64,000 nucleotides of DNA, from positions 1,240,001-1,304,000 of the forward strand of contig OZ345371.1 in assembly GCA_977006965.1 (NCBI GenBank), in the 5' to 3' direction. The translations under genes were made by a program, and so were the position numbers. Source of the DNA: Phymatolithon calcareum. Lineage: Eukaryota > Rhodophyta > Florideophyceae > Hapalidiales. Shown here piece by piece: positions 11,302 through 21,968 of this stretch (positions within the stretch are counted from its first letter, which is position 1; every line of letters starts with the position of its first letter). The notes below the pieces were generated by a model. That model ran no database searches. It was given only the letters and a program-made list of their open reading frames with translations, and was not told the origin of the DNA.

Positions 11302-11745
11302 CTACGGCGGTGCAGAAGGCTCCGCGCACGAGGCAGACCCATCCGCGCCGTCAGGATGAAAGCGCGAAGTGCCGCCGGCGCGAAGGCCCGGTCTATCGCG
11401 CGAGGAGAAGACAAGGCGCACGGAAACCGCGGCAAGAATGGTTGCCGGTAGCAGAAAAAACGCAACGAGTCCGCCGCCATCGCCACGAGTGCCGTGACTG
11501 CCGGCGCCGTAGACACGCGTGGAAGACGGTGCGTATTCTCGAGGGGGATCTTTGCACGCCGCGAGAACGGCCTCGTAACTGGAGGTGAGTTCGGCAAAGG
11601 AGGTTGCACAACCGCCGCGGTCCGGATGCGCGCGTAACGCTGCGGCGCGGTAGGCGGCGGCGATTTCCGTGCGCGAGAATGAAAATGGGGGTTGTAGCCC
11701 GAGACGGGCGTAATGACGCGCTAGTGCGGCGGCGCGGGAGGGCAT
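11302..11745 (-). CDS. Small J-domain (DnaJ-like) protein with one membrane segment
   Basis: The ATG at 11745 gives a 147-residue protein. The frame stays open upstream, but those residues lack domain character and the J domain begins about 10 residues after this start. The J domain is compact: YARLGLQPPFSFSRTEIAAAYRAAALRAHPDRGG, with the diagnostic HPD tripeptide followed by RGG, then a final helix FAELTSSYEAVLAAC. HPD is the loop that stimulates Hsp70 ATPase, so the protein should recruit an Hsp70. After the domain, LVAFFLLPATILAAVSVRLVF is a probable transmembrane helix. The order J domain then membrane anchor differs from Pam18/TIM14 (anchor first), so the compartment is unclear. It is a type III J-protein with no glycine/phenylalanine or zinc-finger region. 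G-box-like sites lie 220-310 bp upstream. Confidence 0.75.
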   Translation of the reverse strand: MPSRAAALARHYARLGLQPPFSFSRTEIAAAYRAAALRAHPDRGGCATSFAELTSSYEAVLAACKDPPREYAPSSTRVYGAGSHGTRGDGGGLVAFFLLPATILAAVSVRLVFSSRDRPGLRAGGTSRFHPDGADGSASCAEPSAPP

Positions 11746-11961
11746 GGCGATGGATGAGGGCGGCAGAGAGGGGAGAGGACGGAGGGAGAATGGATTTTTG
11801 TGCGAGAGGAGATAGTGCTGTTCGAGATGGAGAGTTTGGTGTGATGGAGTTCGTTCATGGAGGTTGTGGGCGTGAAGGGCTCCACCGATGGAGCATTTGC
11901 CTCGTACAGTACGATCGAGTGGTGGAAACAATTGCTGGTGGAGAGTGGCGAATCATGCGAG

Positions 11962-12051
11962 GACACGTGGCAATTTAATGCATCCCGCTGCAACGGGATG
12001 CGTTACCATCGCCACCCGCTGCAACGGGATGCATTACCATCGCCACGTGTC
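11962..12051. promoter_or_regulatory. Paired G-boxes enclosing two hairpin repeats, upstream of the J-domain gene
   Basis: Inverted outer arms GACACGTGGC (11962-11971) and GCCACGTGTC (12042-12051) each carry a CACGTG G-box. Between them are two tandem 31-bp units (11984-12014 and 12015-12045) differing at one base. Each contains a short inverted repeat around CCCGCTGCAACGGG; the first extends to GCATCCCG/CGGGATGC. The position relative to the minus-strand J-domain gene fits a promoter. Function is inferred. Confidence 0.4.
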
Positions 12052-13339
12052 GAGGATCTGCGATTTTTCTTGTACTGTAATTACCACAGTATGGTCGTCT
12101 GGAATAGCCTTCCCCCGACTGAGTGCTGTGAGAAGATCGACTGCACGATAGGTGCTGTGTACTTGCGATACTTGGATCACGTTGAGCATGGACATCGACG
12201 TCAAGACGAATGTGGGAGACAGCTGATATTGCTGCCTCTATTTAGTCATTGTTAGCTGGGGATCACTTGGATCGGCACGACGTTTTGCAAGGGTCCTCTT
12301 TTGCGATAACAGTAGAACAAGTCGCCAACGTCATTCAAGATCTCACGAGGGCCTTAAGCAAGACGATGATACTTTGTGAAAGTTAAAAACGGTAACCGAA
12401 TAGTTTAGCAGTGGTGATACTTCAAATCAGGTTTCACGTACGGCACATGACGAAGATCTCATAAGGTAGAGGTCTATGCCCTCAATCAAGGCCAGGGATC
12501 GTGCTTTGCTGAACCACAAGGATCGTCTTCAACAACGCCGAGTCATATGAATTACACAGTGGGTAAAGAGTGTCGACGAGGACCATCAGCGACTGGAATC
12601 CTTTGGCCACACTATCGCAACGTTGACGCTTTATGTTAATCCCGGTTTGAAGACGCCGGAGAAGCAACTCCTTTCCTTGGTGTTCCATCGGGGCATCCGA
12701 GACAGCTGCGCTGATACACGCTGTTGCCCTTTTCCGAACGAGCGTTCTCGGGCTCGGGCTCTGGACAGAACTCATTCTAGTTGTTCCGAAGGCTATGCAA
12801 GTCGGAAAGCTCAAGGTGTTCTCGCATCTCCCAAAACCGTGATATATTCAACATGAAGTCTTCAACGATGGGCTAGTCAAGACAAATAACAGCCCCCTCC
12901 TCCGCGACGAAGTTTGCCAATTTGGCATTTGCTAAATCTGATAGGTGTCGTCTACGTAGTATCAGAAATATCTTCAATCAACGGCACCCTATGCACATTT
13001 CTGCTACGCCTCCAGCGAGGATACACAATCTGTAAACAGTTGTGATTAGAAACAAGTACGGTGCAGTACAGCTGGACAACACGGCTCGCTTTCCCACATC
13101 TTAGCACTTCTAAAGATGTGGGAAAGCGATGTTTACAGTAGTCTAGCACCCAGCTGTGGCCCCATCGAACCCACTGCCGCACCAGAGTTCCATATTGGTG
13201 CGCACGAAAATTATCACCACATCAAAACAAGCTTCTCGTTCGCCCCCCTGTACCGTCATTTTGATCAGCGAACTGCGCTGATTACTGTCCTCGTTGCCGA
13301 GTTTTCAACTCACTTATTCTTCACTACTGTAGTGTCATG
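12052..13339. other. Gene-free spacer with one perfect hairpin
   Basis: No protein is recognised. A 17-bp perfect inverted repeat with a 10-base loop lies at 13086-13129 and is listed separately. It ends at the target duplication of the MITE. Confidence 0.35.
13086..13129. repeat. Perfect inverted repeat, 17-bp arms
   Basis: Arms at 13086-13102 and 13113-13129 are exact reverse complements (core CTTTCCCACATCTT), with a 10-base loop. There is no T-run after it that would suggest a terminator, and no link to a gene is visible. Confidence 0.7.
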
Positions 13340-13346
13340 GTACCAG

Positions 13347-13717
13347 CAGGGGAATGTTAAGGGGGGGAGAAACGCAGACCCGGTGTCATATCACTTAGTA
13401 ACATACATTCTAATAAAAACGAGGCGCGCGTTGTGCATAGCGATTTATGTGGATAACGCTGTATCAAAAATTGTCGCCAAAGCTTTGACGCCAACCTTAA
13501 TTCTAGTTATTTCTTACCAAGAAACGAGTCGAGCAACGAGAGCTGCCGCTACATTAGGAACTCCTATTGTTCCCATGATTTCCTTTTATTTCTCTGATAT
13601 TTCTATGATGCGATCTTCGCCCTAATGTTTCTTTTTCAAACGGGCTCGATATATGATAATCTTGGAAAAGCGGTATGACACAGGGTCTGCGTTTCTCCCC
13701 CCCTTAACATTCCCCTG
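13347..13717 (+). mobile_element. MITE copy A (371 bp, about 50-bp TIRs, 7-bp TSD)
   Basis: The ends are inverted repeats of about 50 bp starting CAGGGGAATGTTAAGG and running through a G-run into GAAACGCAGACCC and TGTCATA, with about four mismatches. The exact 7-bp duplication GTACCAG lies at 13340-13346 and 13718-13724. The interior has no coding capacity. A second copy in opposite orientation lies at 39952-40332 and is similar along its whole length. The transposase family is unknown; a 7-bp duplication does not fit hAT (8) or Mutator (9) well. Confidence 0.88.
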
Positions 13718-13724
13718 GTACCAG

Positions 13725-14344
13725 CGATGGCAAGGGGAAACATGCCCTCAAACCCTACTTATCATACAGCGGTCTCGAGGATTCTGCTTGCACAGCAACC
13801 GTTGCGTGTGGGGCAACTGGACAGCATCATGCTGATGGTTATCTGGTTCGTGCAAAAATTCAGTTGGATGCTCAGGGAGTGCGTAGACTACAGCAGCAGA
13901 ATTTTTTTTAAATTCTGCATCACCACTGATTTGATTTAGTTTTGATTAAAAGCAAATCAGTGGTGCTGTACTTCATATACTGTAGGCACGAAACGTGTCG
14001 ATCCCGTCATCTCAGCGCCGTGTCACGGATCGATGCCTCCGTGGCTGGTGGTCGAAGTGTGGAGCCCGGCAGCCTCGAACCCTCTGGCGATCGATGGTTG
14101 CAAGTGCTCTTTTCCATCCCGTTAGCTCGGAGCGGACATCGTCCAGAGGTGCAGAAGAGCTGTGCGGAAGAGATGGGAAAAGTTAGTCGCCGGGAACATA
14201 GGCGAGAAGATGGGGCTCAAAAGCCTCCAGTTTACGAAAAAATACAACTAAGACTCTCAGAAAGATCGATCACCAAGCCCTAATAATACATCTATAACTA
14301 CCACCTCAAATTACAAGAGACTTCGCTCGTGACCGCACATTCGC
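13725..14344. other. Spacer downstream of the Hint gene
   Basis: No gene is recognised. It contains an AT-rich imperfect inverted repeat around 13917-13965 (CACCACTGATTTG / CAAATCAGTGGTG). The 3' end of the Hint transcript must lie in its last part. Confidence 0.35.
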
Positions 14345-15634
14345 TCAGAAAACAGCCTGCCCCTTCGGCATGCAGTTTGCAAGCATGTCAGCACCACGTT
14401 CCAGCAACTTCATAGAGAATCCAAGTCGCTCGTAGACGCTTCGCAACGGGGTGAGAAGTGCATGACCGAGAGAAGGATGCACCGCTGTGGTGTAGGTGGA
14501 AGCCAACACGCCGTTGACGACAATATCTCCCTGAACTGTTTGCGGATTGTACAATCCGCGCGACATGACGCTCTTCACATCCACGATCGACGCAGTCTTG
14601 TCCTCAACGACAACATCATCGCCAACACGAGCGGTATACGCAGCGGCCAACTTGCCGTTCAAGTACAGGTAATGTCCGGCCGTGAGCTGCAGGGTATTGC
14701 CCGAGCTCGTGGAAAGCTGAACGAAGCTATTCTCGACGTCGGACAGCTTGTGTGTGAACATGAAGACGTCGGAGAACTTGCCGCCGCCAACGGATACACT
14801 GTCGCCGATCTGCACGTCGGACATCGGTTTCACGGATCCGTCGCGCAGGGTCACGGTGGCGGACGCAGGGAAGCATATCGCTGCTGCTGTTTCTTCAATC
14901 GGTGGCGATACGTCTGGGAAGATGCCACTCGGGCCATTCGGAGTTACCAGATCGGTCGGTGCTGGCGCGGGCGACTCAACGAGACCGGGTCCGGCGCTAG
15001 GTTCAGGGAAGACAAGGTCACGCGGGATGACGGGCGGTGTCGCGGGGGCTGCAGCGGAGGCTGCAGCGGAGGCTTCAGCTGAGGCCGAGGCTGACGGATT
15101 GGCGACAGTGCTGGCTTCAGCTGAGGCCGAGGCTGACGGAATGGCGACGGCGGAGGCGGACGGCATGACGGATTCGGCAATAGGGGTCACACCCGGCACG
15201 ACGGGCTCAACGACGGGCTCAACGAAGGGCGTCACAGTGACAGGTTCGACGAAGGAAGGCGCAGGTGTGGTCCTCAGCGCGAAGTTAATTGCCGGCATCG
15301 GAGTTTCCACGGGCAATGTGACCGGCGGCTCGGGTGCGGGAGTGATCATCGGCGGCTCGGGGTTGCCGACCACTGCGTTGGGGCCGGCAGACATGCCGGG
15401 AATGGGCGTTTCCACTGCGTTGGGGCCGGCAGACATGCCGGGAATGGGCGTTTCCACTGCGCTGGGGCCGGCGGACATGCCGGGAATGGGCGTTTCCAAG
15501 ATTATGGGAGCGCCGCCGGGACCGGAGGCCATCATGGGTAGAGGAGTGGGTTCGAAGAGCAATTGGCGCATGACCGGCGTCGCTGTAGCGATGCCAAGTG
15601 CAGAGGCTGCAAGGAGGGTGCGGAAGAACTTCAT
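14345..15634 (-). CDS. Secreted protein with C-terminal hedgehog-type Hint domain
   Basis: This is a 429-residue single-exon protein. Residues 1-19 form a clear signal peptide (MKFFRTLLAASALGIATA). Residues 20-250 are low-complexity: three tandem ETPIPGMSAGP-type units (about 47-88), EPV repeats near 130-146, and Ser/Ala blocks (SASASAEAS) near 160-197. From C254 comes a Hint module: CFPASATVTLRDGSVKPMS, the T-x-x-H motif TAGH near 325, and the end NGVLASTYTT...LGHALLTPLRSVYERLG, which closely follows hedgehog C-domains. In hedgehog the Cys of CFP and the TxxH residues carry out self-cleavage through a thioester. The same residues are present here, so release or lipid ligation of the repeat-rich N-part is plausible but unproven. 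The N-part is unlike the hedgehog signalling domain. The repeats suggest a wall or extracellular-matrix role. Confidence 0.88.
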   Translation of the reverse strand: MKFFRTLLAASALGIATATPVMRQLLFEPTPLPMMASGPGGAPIILETPIPGMSAGPSAVETPIPGMSAGPNAVETPIPGMSAGPNAVVGNPEPPMITPAPEPPVTLPVETPMPAINFALRTTPAPSFVEPVTVTPFVEPVVEPVVPGVTPIAESVMPSASAVAIPSASASAEASTVANPSASASAEASAAASAAAPATPPVIPRDLVFPEPSAGPGLVESPAPAPTDLVTPNGPSGIFPDVSPPIEETAAAICFPASATVTLRDGSVKPMSDVQIGDSVSVGGGKFSDVFMFTHKLSDVENSFVQLSTSSGNTLQLTAGHYLYLNGKLAAAYTARVGDDVVVEDKTASIVDVKSVMSRGLYNPQTVQGDIVVNGVLASTYTTAVHPSLGHALLTPLRSVYERLGFSMKLLERGADMLANCMPKGQAVF

Positions 15635-18600
15635 GCCGGGCGGTGTGGAGGGGAATGAATCCGCCGGTGAGCTTCAGACTGGGATGAATTGACTTGTCTT
15701 GTTAGAACGAAAGGGGTTGAACTGCAGTGCGGCTTTTGTAGTGTAGATGGAGGGGGAAAGCAAGTTCAAACGAGGACACGTCGCGTGTCGGAAGTGGTTG
15801 TTACGCGACGTGCGAAGTCATCGTTTTGTCAGATGTATCACTGTACTGTACTAGACTGTACAATGATGTTTTTGTGGTCAAAACAAAAGCACAGCTATGG
15901 TCCGAACGGCAATAAATGCAAAGTTGGATTTAGACAACGTTGCAAGCTTCTCCATGATGGAGAAACAATCAAATCGTCATGATTTCCGATCGATTTCATA
16001 GCATGGCTGGCGCGGGAATGCATTCCTTCATGGCTGTACTGACTTTCCCGCCCACGTGGCTCACACAACTCGAGTTCTCTGTTTGATGTTTATTTTTTGG
16101 AGGGTGTAAGAGGAATGACAGTTACAGTCGTACAGTATATGTATAACTTCCAAGAATTATGCATTTGGCAAAACGCGCAGTGTTTGAAGCCTACATTTTG
16201 AATAAAATATTATTTTTGCGTCACGGGGCGTAATTTATATCGGACAGTTTGATCTCATCAAAAAAAGAATTTGAATAGAGGTTGTTTGATGATTTCAATG
16301 ATGAGTTGAACGATCTAATCCCGGCCAACATGGGAGTTAAACGGTCTAACAATATCAGTTTTTCAACCTTTTGAAACCCTATGGCGCACAAACGGATCAC
16401 GATGTGCAGGCGATCAGACATCATAGATGAGGCCAGCGGGGTAGGAGACCGGTCAGGGCAGGGCACACAGCTGAATTTTCGAAAGTTAAATCGATGCATG
16501 GACGATCATCACAGGTTGGGCAATCTGTTTCATTTTGTTTTTTCGCCTGCATTAGAATTTGAGTTTAACCGGCCCTAACCTTCACAAATCGATCAATCCG
16601 TTGGCGCAGATCAAGATGAGGCGCTCGAATCCCGCCCTCCGATCGTCTTCTTTTCTGTCGTGGTGTCGGTGGCATCATCATCATGATCATGCCATCGGAA
16701 ACTGCACAAGACGGTTTGCGTGCGCGGTCCTTCTGGCACAATAGCAATCCTTGATTCTGTGTGCAGCAGACGGGTGCTGTAGTACTGTACAGTATTCACA
16801 CTCGTTTGAGAGTCCCAATCCTTCGAACAGCATCATTCCAAGCCTGCAGTTGTAAGCCATCATTGACACAATCGAGGATTCCCAAATCGCTCTCCACCAC
16901 AACACCAAACCGTCCTCTGTCTATTCTGTCCGTTGGGCAGTTCAAACAGAGAGCCGTCTTTGAAAAATTAGTGAGCGCATCTAAATTTAACGAAACAAAA
17001 CGCGCTCCGCATTCTCCGCCCCGTGCATCGTCCACAGGAGCAGGACTAAAGAATGAGGCACGTCAGGATTGGAAACTGCATCATATCATACAGTAGCGCT
17101 TCATCCCATGTTGCCCAACCAACCTGCAACGCTTCGCGAAGCGAGAACACAAATTCCAATTTTTAAGAATTGAAAGTTGTGCTCTCGCTGCCTGCGAGAT
17201 CCACTTCCGAACGATGCCCAACCATCTTTCACCAGCAATACTCTCAGCCTCTACAGCATGGCGTGTCATCTTCCCTTCAGCAATGTTTGTTCCAAGAACA
17301 GCTGCCTTGTCCAGATTAAAAACAATAAAAACAGTACAGTAAGCTCCAGTGGCAAAGTCGCCGATGTTGGCAGGTTCTACAGTGGTGACAGATGTACACC
17401 AAGGTGAAGGACAGACAGTACAATATTGGGAGGTGTGTAGAAGACAGTCTGGTCCTACTGTAGACTCGCTGCGCATCTGGATGAGTGGACATCTGTCACC
17501 ACCTGTAACTGCCAGAACACCGATCACCGAGGCTATCACCACAGTTGACGAAAAACCTACAGTATACAGTATCCATCTCTCAAAACGAATACTGTACTGT
17601 AGTGTGCTCACCGCTTCAAACGATTGAAACGAACTGCCCTCCCCTTCCCTTCATTCAATCACCGCAATCTGCTTCCAGAGAGCTTACACGAACGCCAACG
17701 GCGAAGTTGTGCTTTTCGCCCCGTCTTACTGTATTAGAACAATCCTAAACGAACGACTTTTTGCGCCACTGTGCCATAGTCTCCCGTTGGACGCTACAAC
17801 ACTAGCGCAGATGCAAGTTGGTCAAAGGTTTGTTGCTTCCCGTTCACAGAGTGGAACTTTTTGCACCGTTTGTGTTGGTTGTTCTTCATATCGGAACTGT
17901 TTTGATCATCGATGGGAAGTACAGAATTCAAATTTTAAGTAATTCTCCATGTTCCCCTTGTTCCTTCCATCAGCATGCTGAAAATTGATTCGCCTCCCTG
18001 TCACACTGCATCTACCCGAAGAGAGAATCACGGCAATTAAAGAACACCATCGTCGTCAACAATACTGTACAGTATTTCTGGACAATACCCTATCATCTGT
18101 AAATGGCCTCTCTCTAGTAGGGCTATCCATTTACAGAATGTACACACCTTGCCGCATGTTGGCCGTTACCTGCAACACCTGGGGGTGATACTTTAATTAT
18201 CGCTCTCAACACAACCCGCGCGTGTATTCGTATTCTTCCTGACTACCAACTGTACGAAGCACAAATGCATCTGGAAAAATTCATCCTCACAACCATGATC
18301 TGACGATATACCCTGCCACGGCCTTATCTCTACAGTAGTCTCCTCTCCGTCATTTGCGTGATGCAGACTACAGTACAGCCCACCATGCTCTCCGTACCGT
18401 GTTTTGCGGTATACCCTACCATCCCAATACGACGGTTTGTAATCCCATTGCTTCACTAGCACAACTAGCACTCCACTTCCCGGGGCCCGCACTTCCCGTA
18501 TGGTCGTATAGTCTAATATGATTCAATTTACGTCGTCGCTGTCTACACATGACCTGGCAATTTTGACATCAAAGCGCAATCTCCTTTTCGTCAACGCTCA

Positions 18601-18826
18601 ACTCTTCACGCGGTGCCCAACCGTCCTTCGTAATCCAAGAGCGAAAAGTGTAATCATAGTGAAGTGTATCGCAAGGGCAGTGCATTGCACCGTGAATTTA
18701 CTGTATTAGAAAAGAAAGCTTGATCGATAACTATCATCATTTAACGATGCCCTGCCACTAAGCTGTACAAGCATTTTCCGATCATGGGCAACCTAGTGTT
18801 CACCAACAGCTACAAGAAAATGGAGT
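15635..18826. other. Gene-poor spacer rich in TACTGTA/TACAGTA words
   Basis: The first part holds the 5' flank of the Hint gene. No coding region is credible beyond that. The conspicuous property is repeated TACTGTA / TACAGTA and overlapping GTACAGTAC words (for example near 15843, 16783, 17335, 17566, 17590, 18063, 18332, 18369 and 18703). No TIR pairs or gene relics were recognised. Confidence 0.35.
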
Positions 18827-18877
18827 CGTCTTTCACATACTGTCTTACAATATGTGTCTTACAATATGTGAAAGACG
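18827..18877. repeat. Inverted repeat with 13-bp arms and a tandem loop
   Basis: Arms CGTCTTTCACATA (18827-18839) and its exact complement (18865-18877) enclose a loop containing CTTACAATATGTG repeated in tandem. Confidence 0.6.
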
Positions 18878-21515
18878 TCTAACTTTCTGTAGAAGGCTAT
18901 CCTTTCCGGGGGTTGCATCTCTTGATGTCCATTGGCAACACATAACAAACCGAGAAAGAATTATTTTCATTATGCCGTGCAAACACATTCCGCAGAAAAT
19001 TAAACTTTGCAGTCCAATTCGCCAAACTTAGGCAAGCAGCGAAGGCGGAGAAGTGGTGGTCAATGACTTCGAAGTCGTTCGAACATAGTCTCTCACTTAC
19101 AGCTTTGGCAATGGAGCCTTGAGAGATCGCTCAGTCCAATCCATTCCAACTCATCCCTTACTTTGTTGCAGAAGAGCGTCAACTTACGGTTAACATTTCA
19201 AACTGCCCAAACAACCCATTCTCTCACAAACATAAGCACATCTTCAGCCCTATGCACGGTTTTATCGCATTCACGAACGGTTAGTTTCACCTGCACTTAA
19301 TAAAGTTGCACCTGGCCGTCGCTGCGTGAGATGATGCATCACATTCCCTTGTTCGTGTCCGTGAAGGAGGAAAGTTCTTGAAGTCTTTTGCATCCCTTTT
19401 CCCTGAGTTTGTGGAACATACCAAGTAGCACCCGAGTCTCGAAATTAAAATTTCCGTCCGCCACAATTCCATCGTGGTTTACAGTTTTGCCTCATCAATT
19501 TCGCCATCTGCTGCTTGTCTGAACAGTCACAGAATCGATTGAGTGCTTCTGCACATTCACTATATGTATATGAATGTGCAGAAGCACTCAATCGATTCTG
19601 TGCATGAGCTCTAATTGTCACTCCAATCCTTACGAAAAAGAAGCAACTTTGCACAAACGTACTATCTCGGCAGCGTCTAATTCATGCTCATATCTGGCGA
19701 TTTCGCATCAAAGTTAATCGGCGCGTATGCATGCATCTTGAACAACAAGGAAGTTTGTTCAAAGTCGAAACCACCATCTCGTCCACTAAGATGCTAGATG
19801 GCGCTGTGTTCAAAAGTTTCCACCCTGTTCTGATGTACGAAATAGTCGCTTCGTCTCTCGATTGTCCTCGTCGACTTCCAGTCCGGCTATATAGCGTGCC
19901 CCGAGGTGGCATGTCTGTCATTGTTGCCGAGTTCTACAGTCTTCTCGAAATTTCTTGCAGACGTTCCGCCGTTCTTGACCTCTCCAGTCCCGCTTACGTA
20001 GCAAAATCCCACATTAACATTACTATTCGCATTTTCCCTTGTAATTTCTCCACGAACCAGCCCGATTGCCTTTCCGTTTTGCCCATGTCTACTTACACCC
20101 CAGCACCCTTCAATGACGCAGTCCGAGGCGATTTAGTGCCAAAAGGCCACTTGCTGAAGGCATAAACGGACATTCTCCTCATGGCTTTCTCTACATAGCT
20201 CAATTCCCCATAGCGGACAGGTAATAAACATGGGCATCGAAATGCTCGCCTTCAGGAGTGAAATGAAGTAGCTCGCCTGCCCGGTCAACGTCTTCATTCT
20301 TCTCTGGTCTTGCTGCACAATTCTTTTTCTCATTTTCCGTTCTTGTTACCAATTTCTGAAGTCTTTTGGAAGAAACGGACAGCTTTGTCCCAGTGGTTGT
20401 CTACACCACCACTTCTGGGTCTCCAGAAAGCTCTATGAGTCTTGCCATTTGCAGAGCCAGACGCAAACTGAAAAAAGTTGACTGCCTAGTCAATTCTACT
20501 TTTTTCGTAAAACTATACCAACTTTTGCCTCACACTGGCCCCGTCGCCGACGGGAGTCCCCAGCTCATTTGGCAGTGCTGGTCATTTCATATTGTCAGTG
20601 CAGAAACAAGCGGACAGCTCCTTTGTCATTCCTTTCAACACCCTGTCGGACGTGATAGCAAATATTTTAGAAAGGATGTGGGAAGTCCAATATCCCACAT
20701 CAACCGCTGATTAAAACTATTAGAGTGCATTGTCACCTTCTTGTTCCAGCCCTTCTCTGCAGACCACCCCAGCTGTCATGTCCGTTCATGCTATTCTCCT
20801 CTGAAGTGACTTCAAACAGCCGCACAGCTGCTTCGTCATGATGCTAGGCACCCTCTCCTATCAAATAGCATCCCTCGAGTAATGACTGTCCAAATAAGTT
20901 GCATCTAGCTCCCGAACGACAATATCGTCAAAGAGCTGCTTCATTTTTTTCGACCCCGCGGCGGTGCTGTTATCCAAGACCTACGTCCACGGTCAAAGGC
21001 ATCCTTGCTCTCTCTGCGGCGACGGGAAATAAAGCAAATGCTTCCGTCTTATCACAGCTTCAGCAATGATCCGGACAAAGCGTTCTTCTTCGACTTTACA
21101 ATCACCTGCTCTATTCAAATAAATCCATCCAACTACTTTAATGCATTCCTGATGCCCTCTGCCAGCCGAGTAAGATTCCCAGCTTTGGGAAGGTCTTGGC
21201 ACATTCCGTCTCCATACGCGCAAAAGCTCCCCATTTTGCCCAATGCGCTTTCCACCTTTCGCCTTTGGCAAGCATAGATCTTCAAAATTGTCTCTTGCGA
21301 CAAGCATTCCCCGACGGAAGCATAGCCACACTTAACATTTCATATTTCTATTTTGTGCATGAGAACCACGGTGGAACAGTTTCACTGCCTTTTCCAGGTT
21401 CTTTTTTCATAACCATGGCCTTCAACGAGATCTAACACGGATCTTGCAAATGTCCATCAATGGCACCTATAATTCTTCTTGTACTGCATAAACGGAACAA
21501 TGCTAAGTTCTTTCC
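18878..21515. other. Gene-poor spacer with unrecognised open frames
   Basis: Apart from the strong hairpin at 19528-19602, no feature is certain. The plus-strand frame 19731-20165 (144 residues) and minus-strand pieces at 20133-20333 and 20993-21331 are open but match no family I recognise. They could be pieces of one decayed minus-strand gene, since frames on that strand stay open in turns between 20130 and 20520. I would not call them genes. Confidence 0.3.
19528..19602. repeat. Perfect 32-bp hairpin
   Basis: Arms 19528-19559 and 19571-19602 are exact reverse complements (outer end CACAGAATCGATTGAGTG), with an 11-base AT-rich loop. The transcript would fold into a 32-bp perfect stem, within the size of small-RNA precursors. 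No TIR element or duplication surrounds it. Confidence 0.85.
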
Positions 21516-21520
21516 AGTCT

Positions 21521-21907
21521 TGTTGAGATCAGGCGACTTGCCGAGTCCGGTATTGAGGAGGATCTCGACGTGCTGGCGCTATGCCAGAAAGAGCGACGAT
21601 TGTAGCGTCGCACTGTGTGATTTGAATGCTTGTAGTGGTACTGTAATGATCTTTGGTTCCTCTCTCGAGATAGAAGCCGTGGTCGGCGAGCGACAAGGTC
21701 GGCACGGTAGTGAGGAGAACTAGTCTGTGTTTCTGGTGATCTGCATCGTTTCTGTGGGCCAAGCACCAAAAAGGTGCATCTAGTAGCCGTTTGAGGAGGC
21801 CTCGTGCAGGGCGAGGCATTAGGTATTTAAGATGTGCTTGTGCTAGGTGAACGTAAAATGGATAAGCACACCTTCCGCTTGACAACCACTGCATAACTAG
21901 TCTAACA
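21521..21907 (+). repeat. copia-1 left LTR
   Basis: 387 bp, TG...CA ends. The likely promoter box is GTATTTAAG at 21832-21840, near the 3' end of U3. A diverged solo copy of this LTR lies at 51896-52282 on the other strand. Confidence 0.95.
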
Positions 21908-21921
21908 GGTTATGGGCCCAG
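21908..21921 (+). promoter_or_regulatory. copia-1 primer binding site, tRNA-iMet anticodon arm type
   Basis: GGTTATGGGCCCAG begins at the LTR edge. Its complement, CTGGGCCCATAACC, is the anticodon arm of eukaryotic initiator tRNA-Met (CAT anticodon), not the tRNA 3' end. Drosophila copia is known to prime with such a half-tRNA. Copia-2 has the same site. Confidence 0.75.
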
Positions 21922-21968
21922 ATTGCTGAAGCGGCTGTCGAAATCGAAATTGGATTCGATACCTCCGT

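Noticed and set aside
13338-13726. 9-bp duplication GGTACCAGC for MITE copy A, implying a Mutator-type element
   Set aside because: It fits this copy if the ends are moved by one base, but copy B and its empty site give 7 bp, so 7 is preferred.
14748-15692. Plus-strand frame of 314 residues opposite the Hint gene
   Set aside because: Low-complexity mirror of the minus-strand repeats; the minus strand has a signal peptide and a Hint domain.
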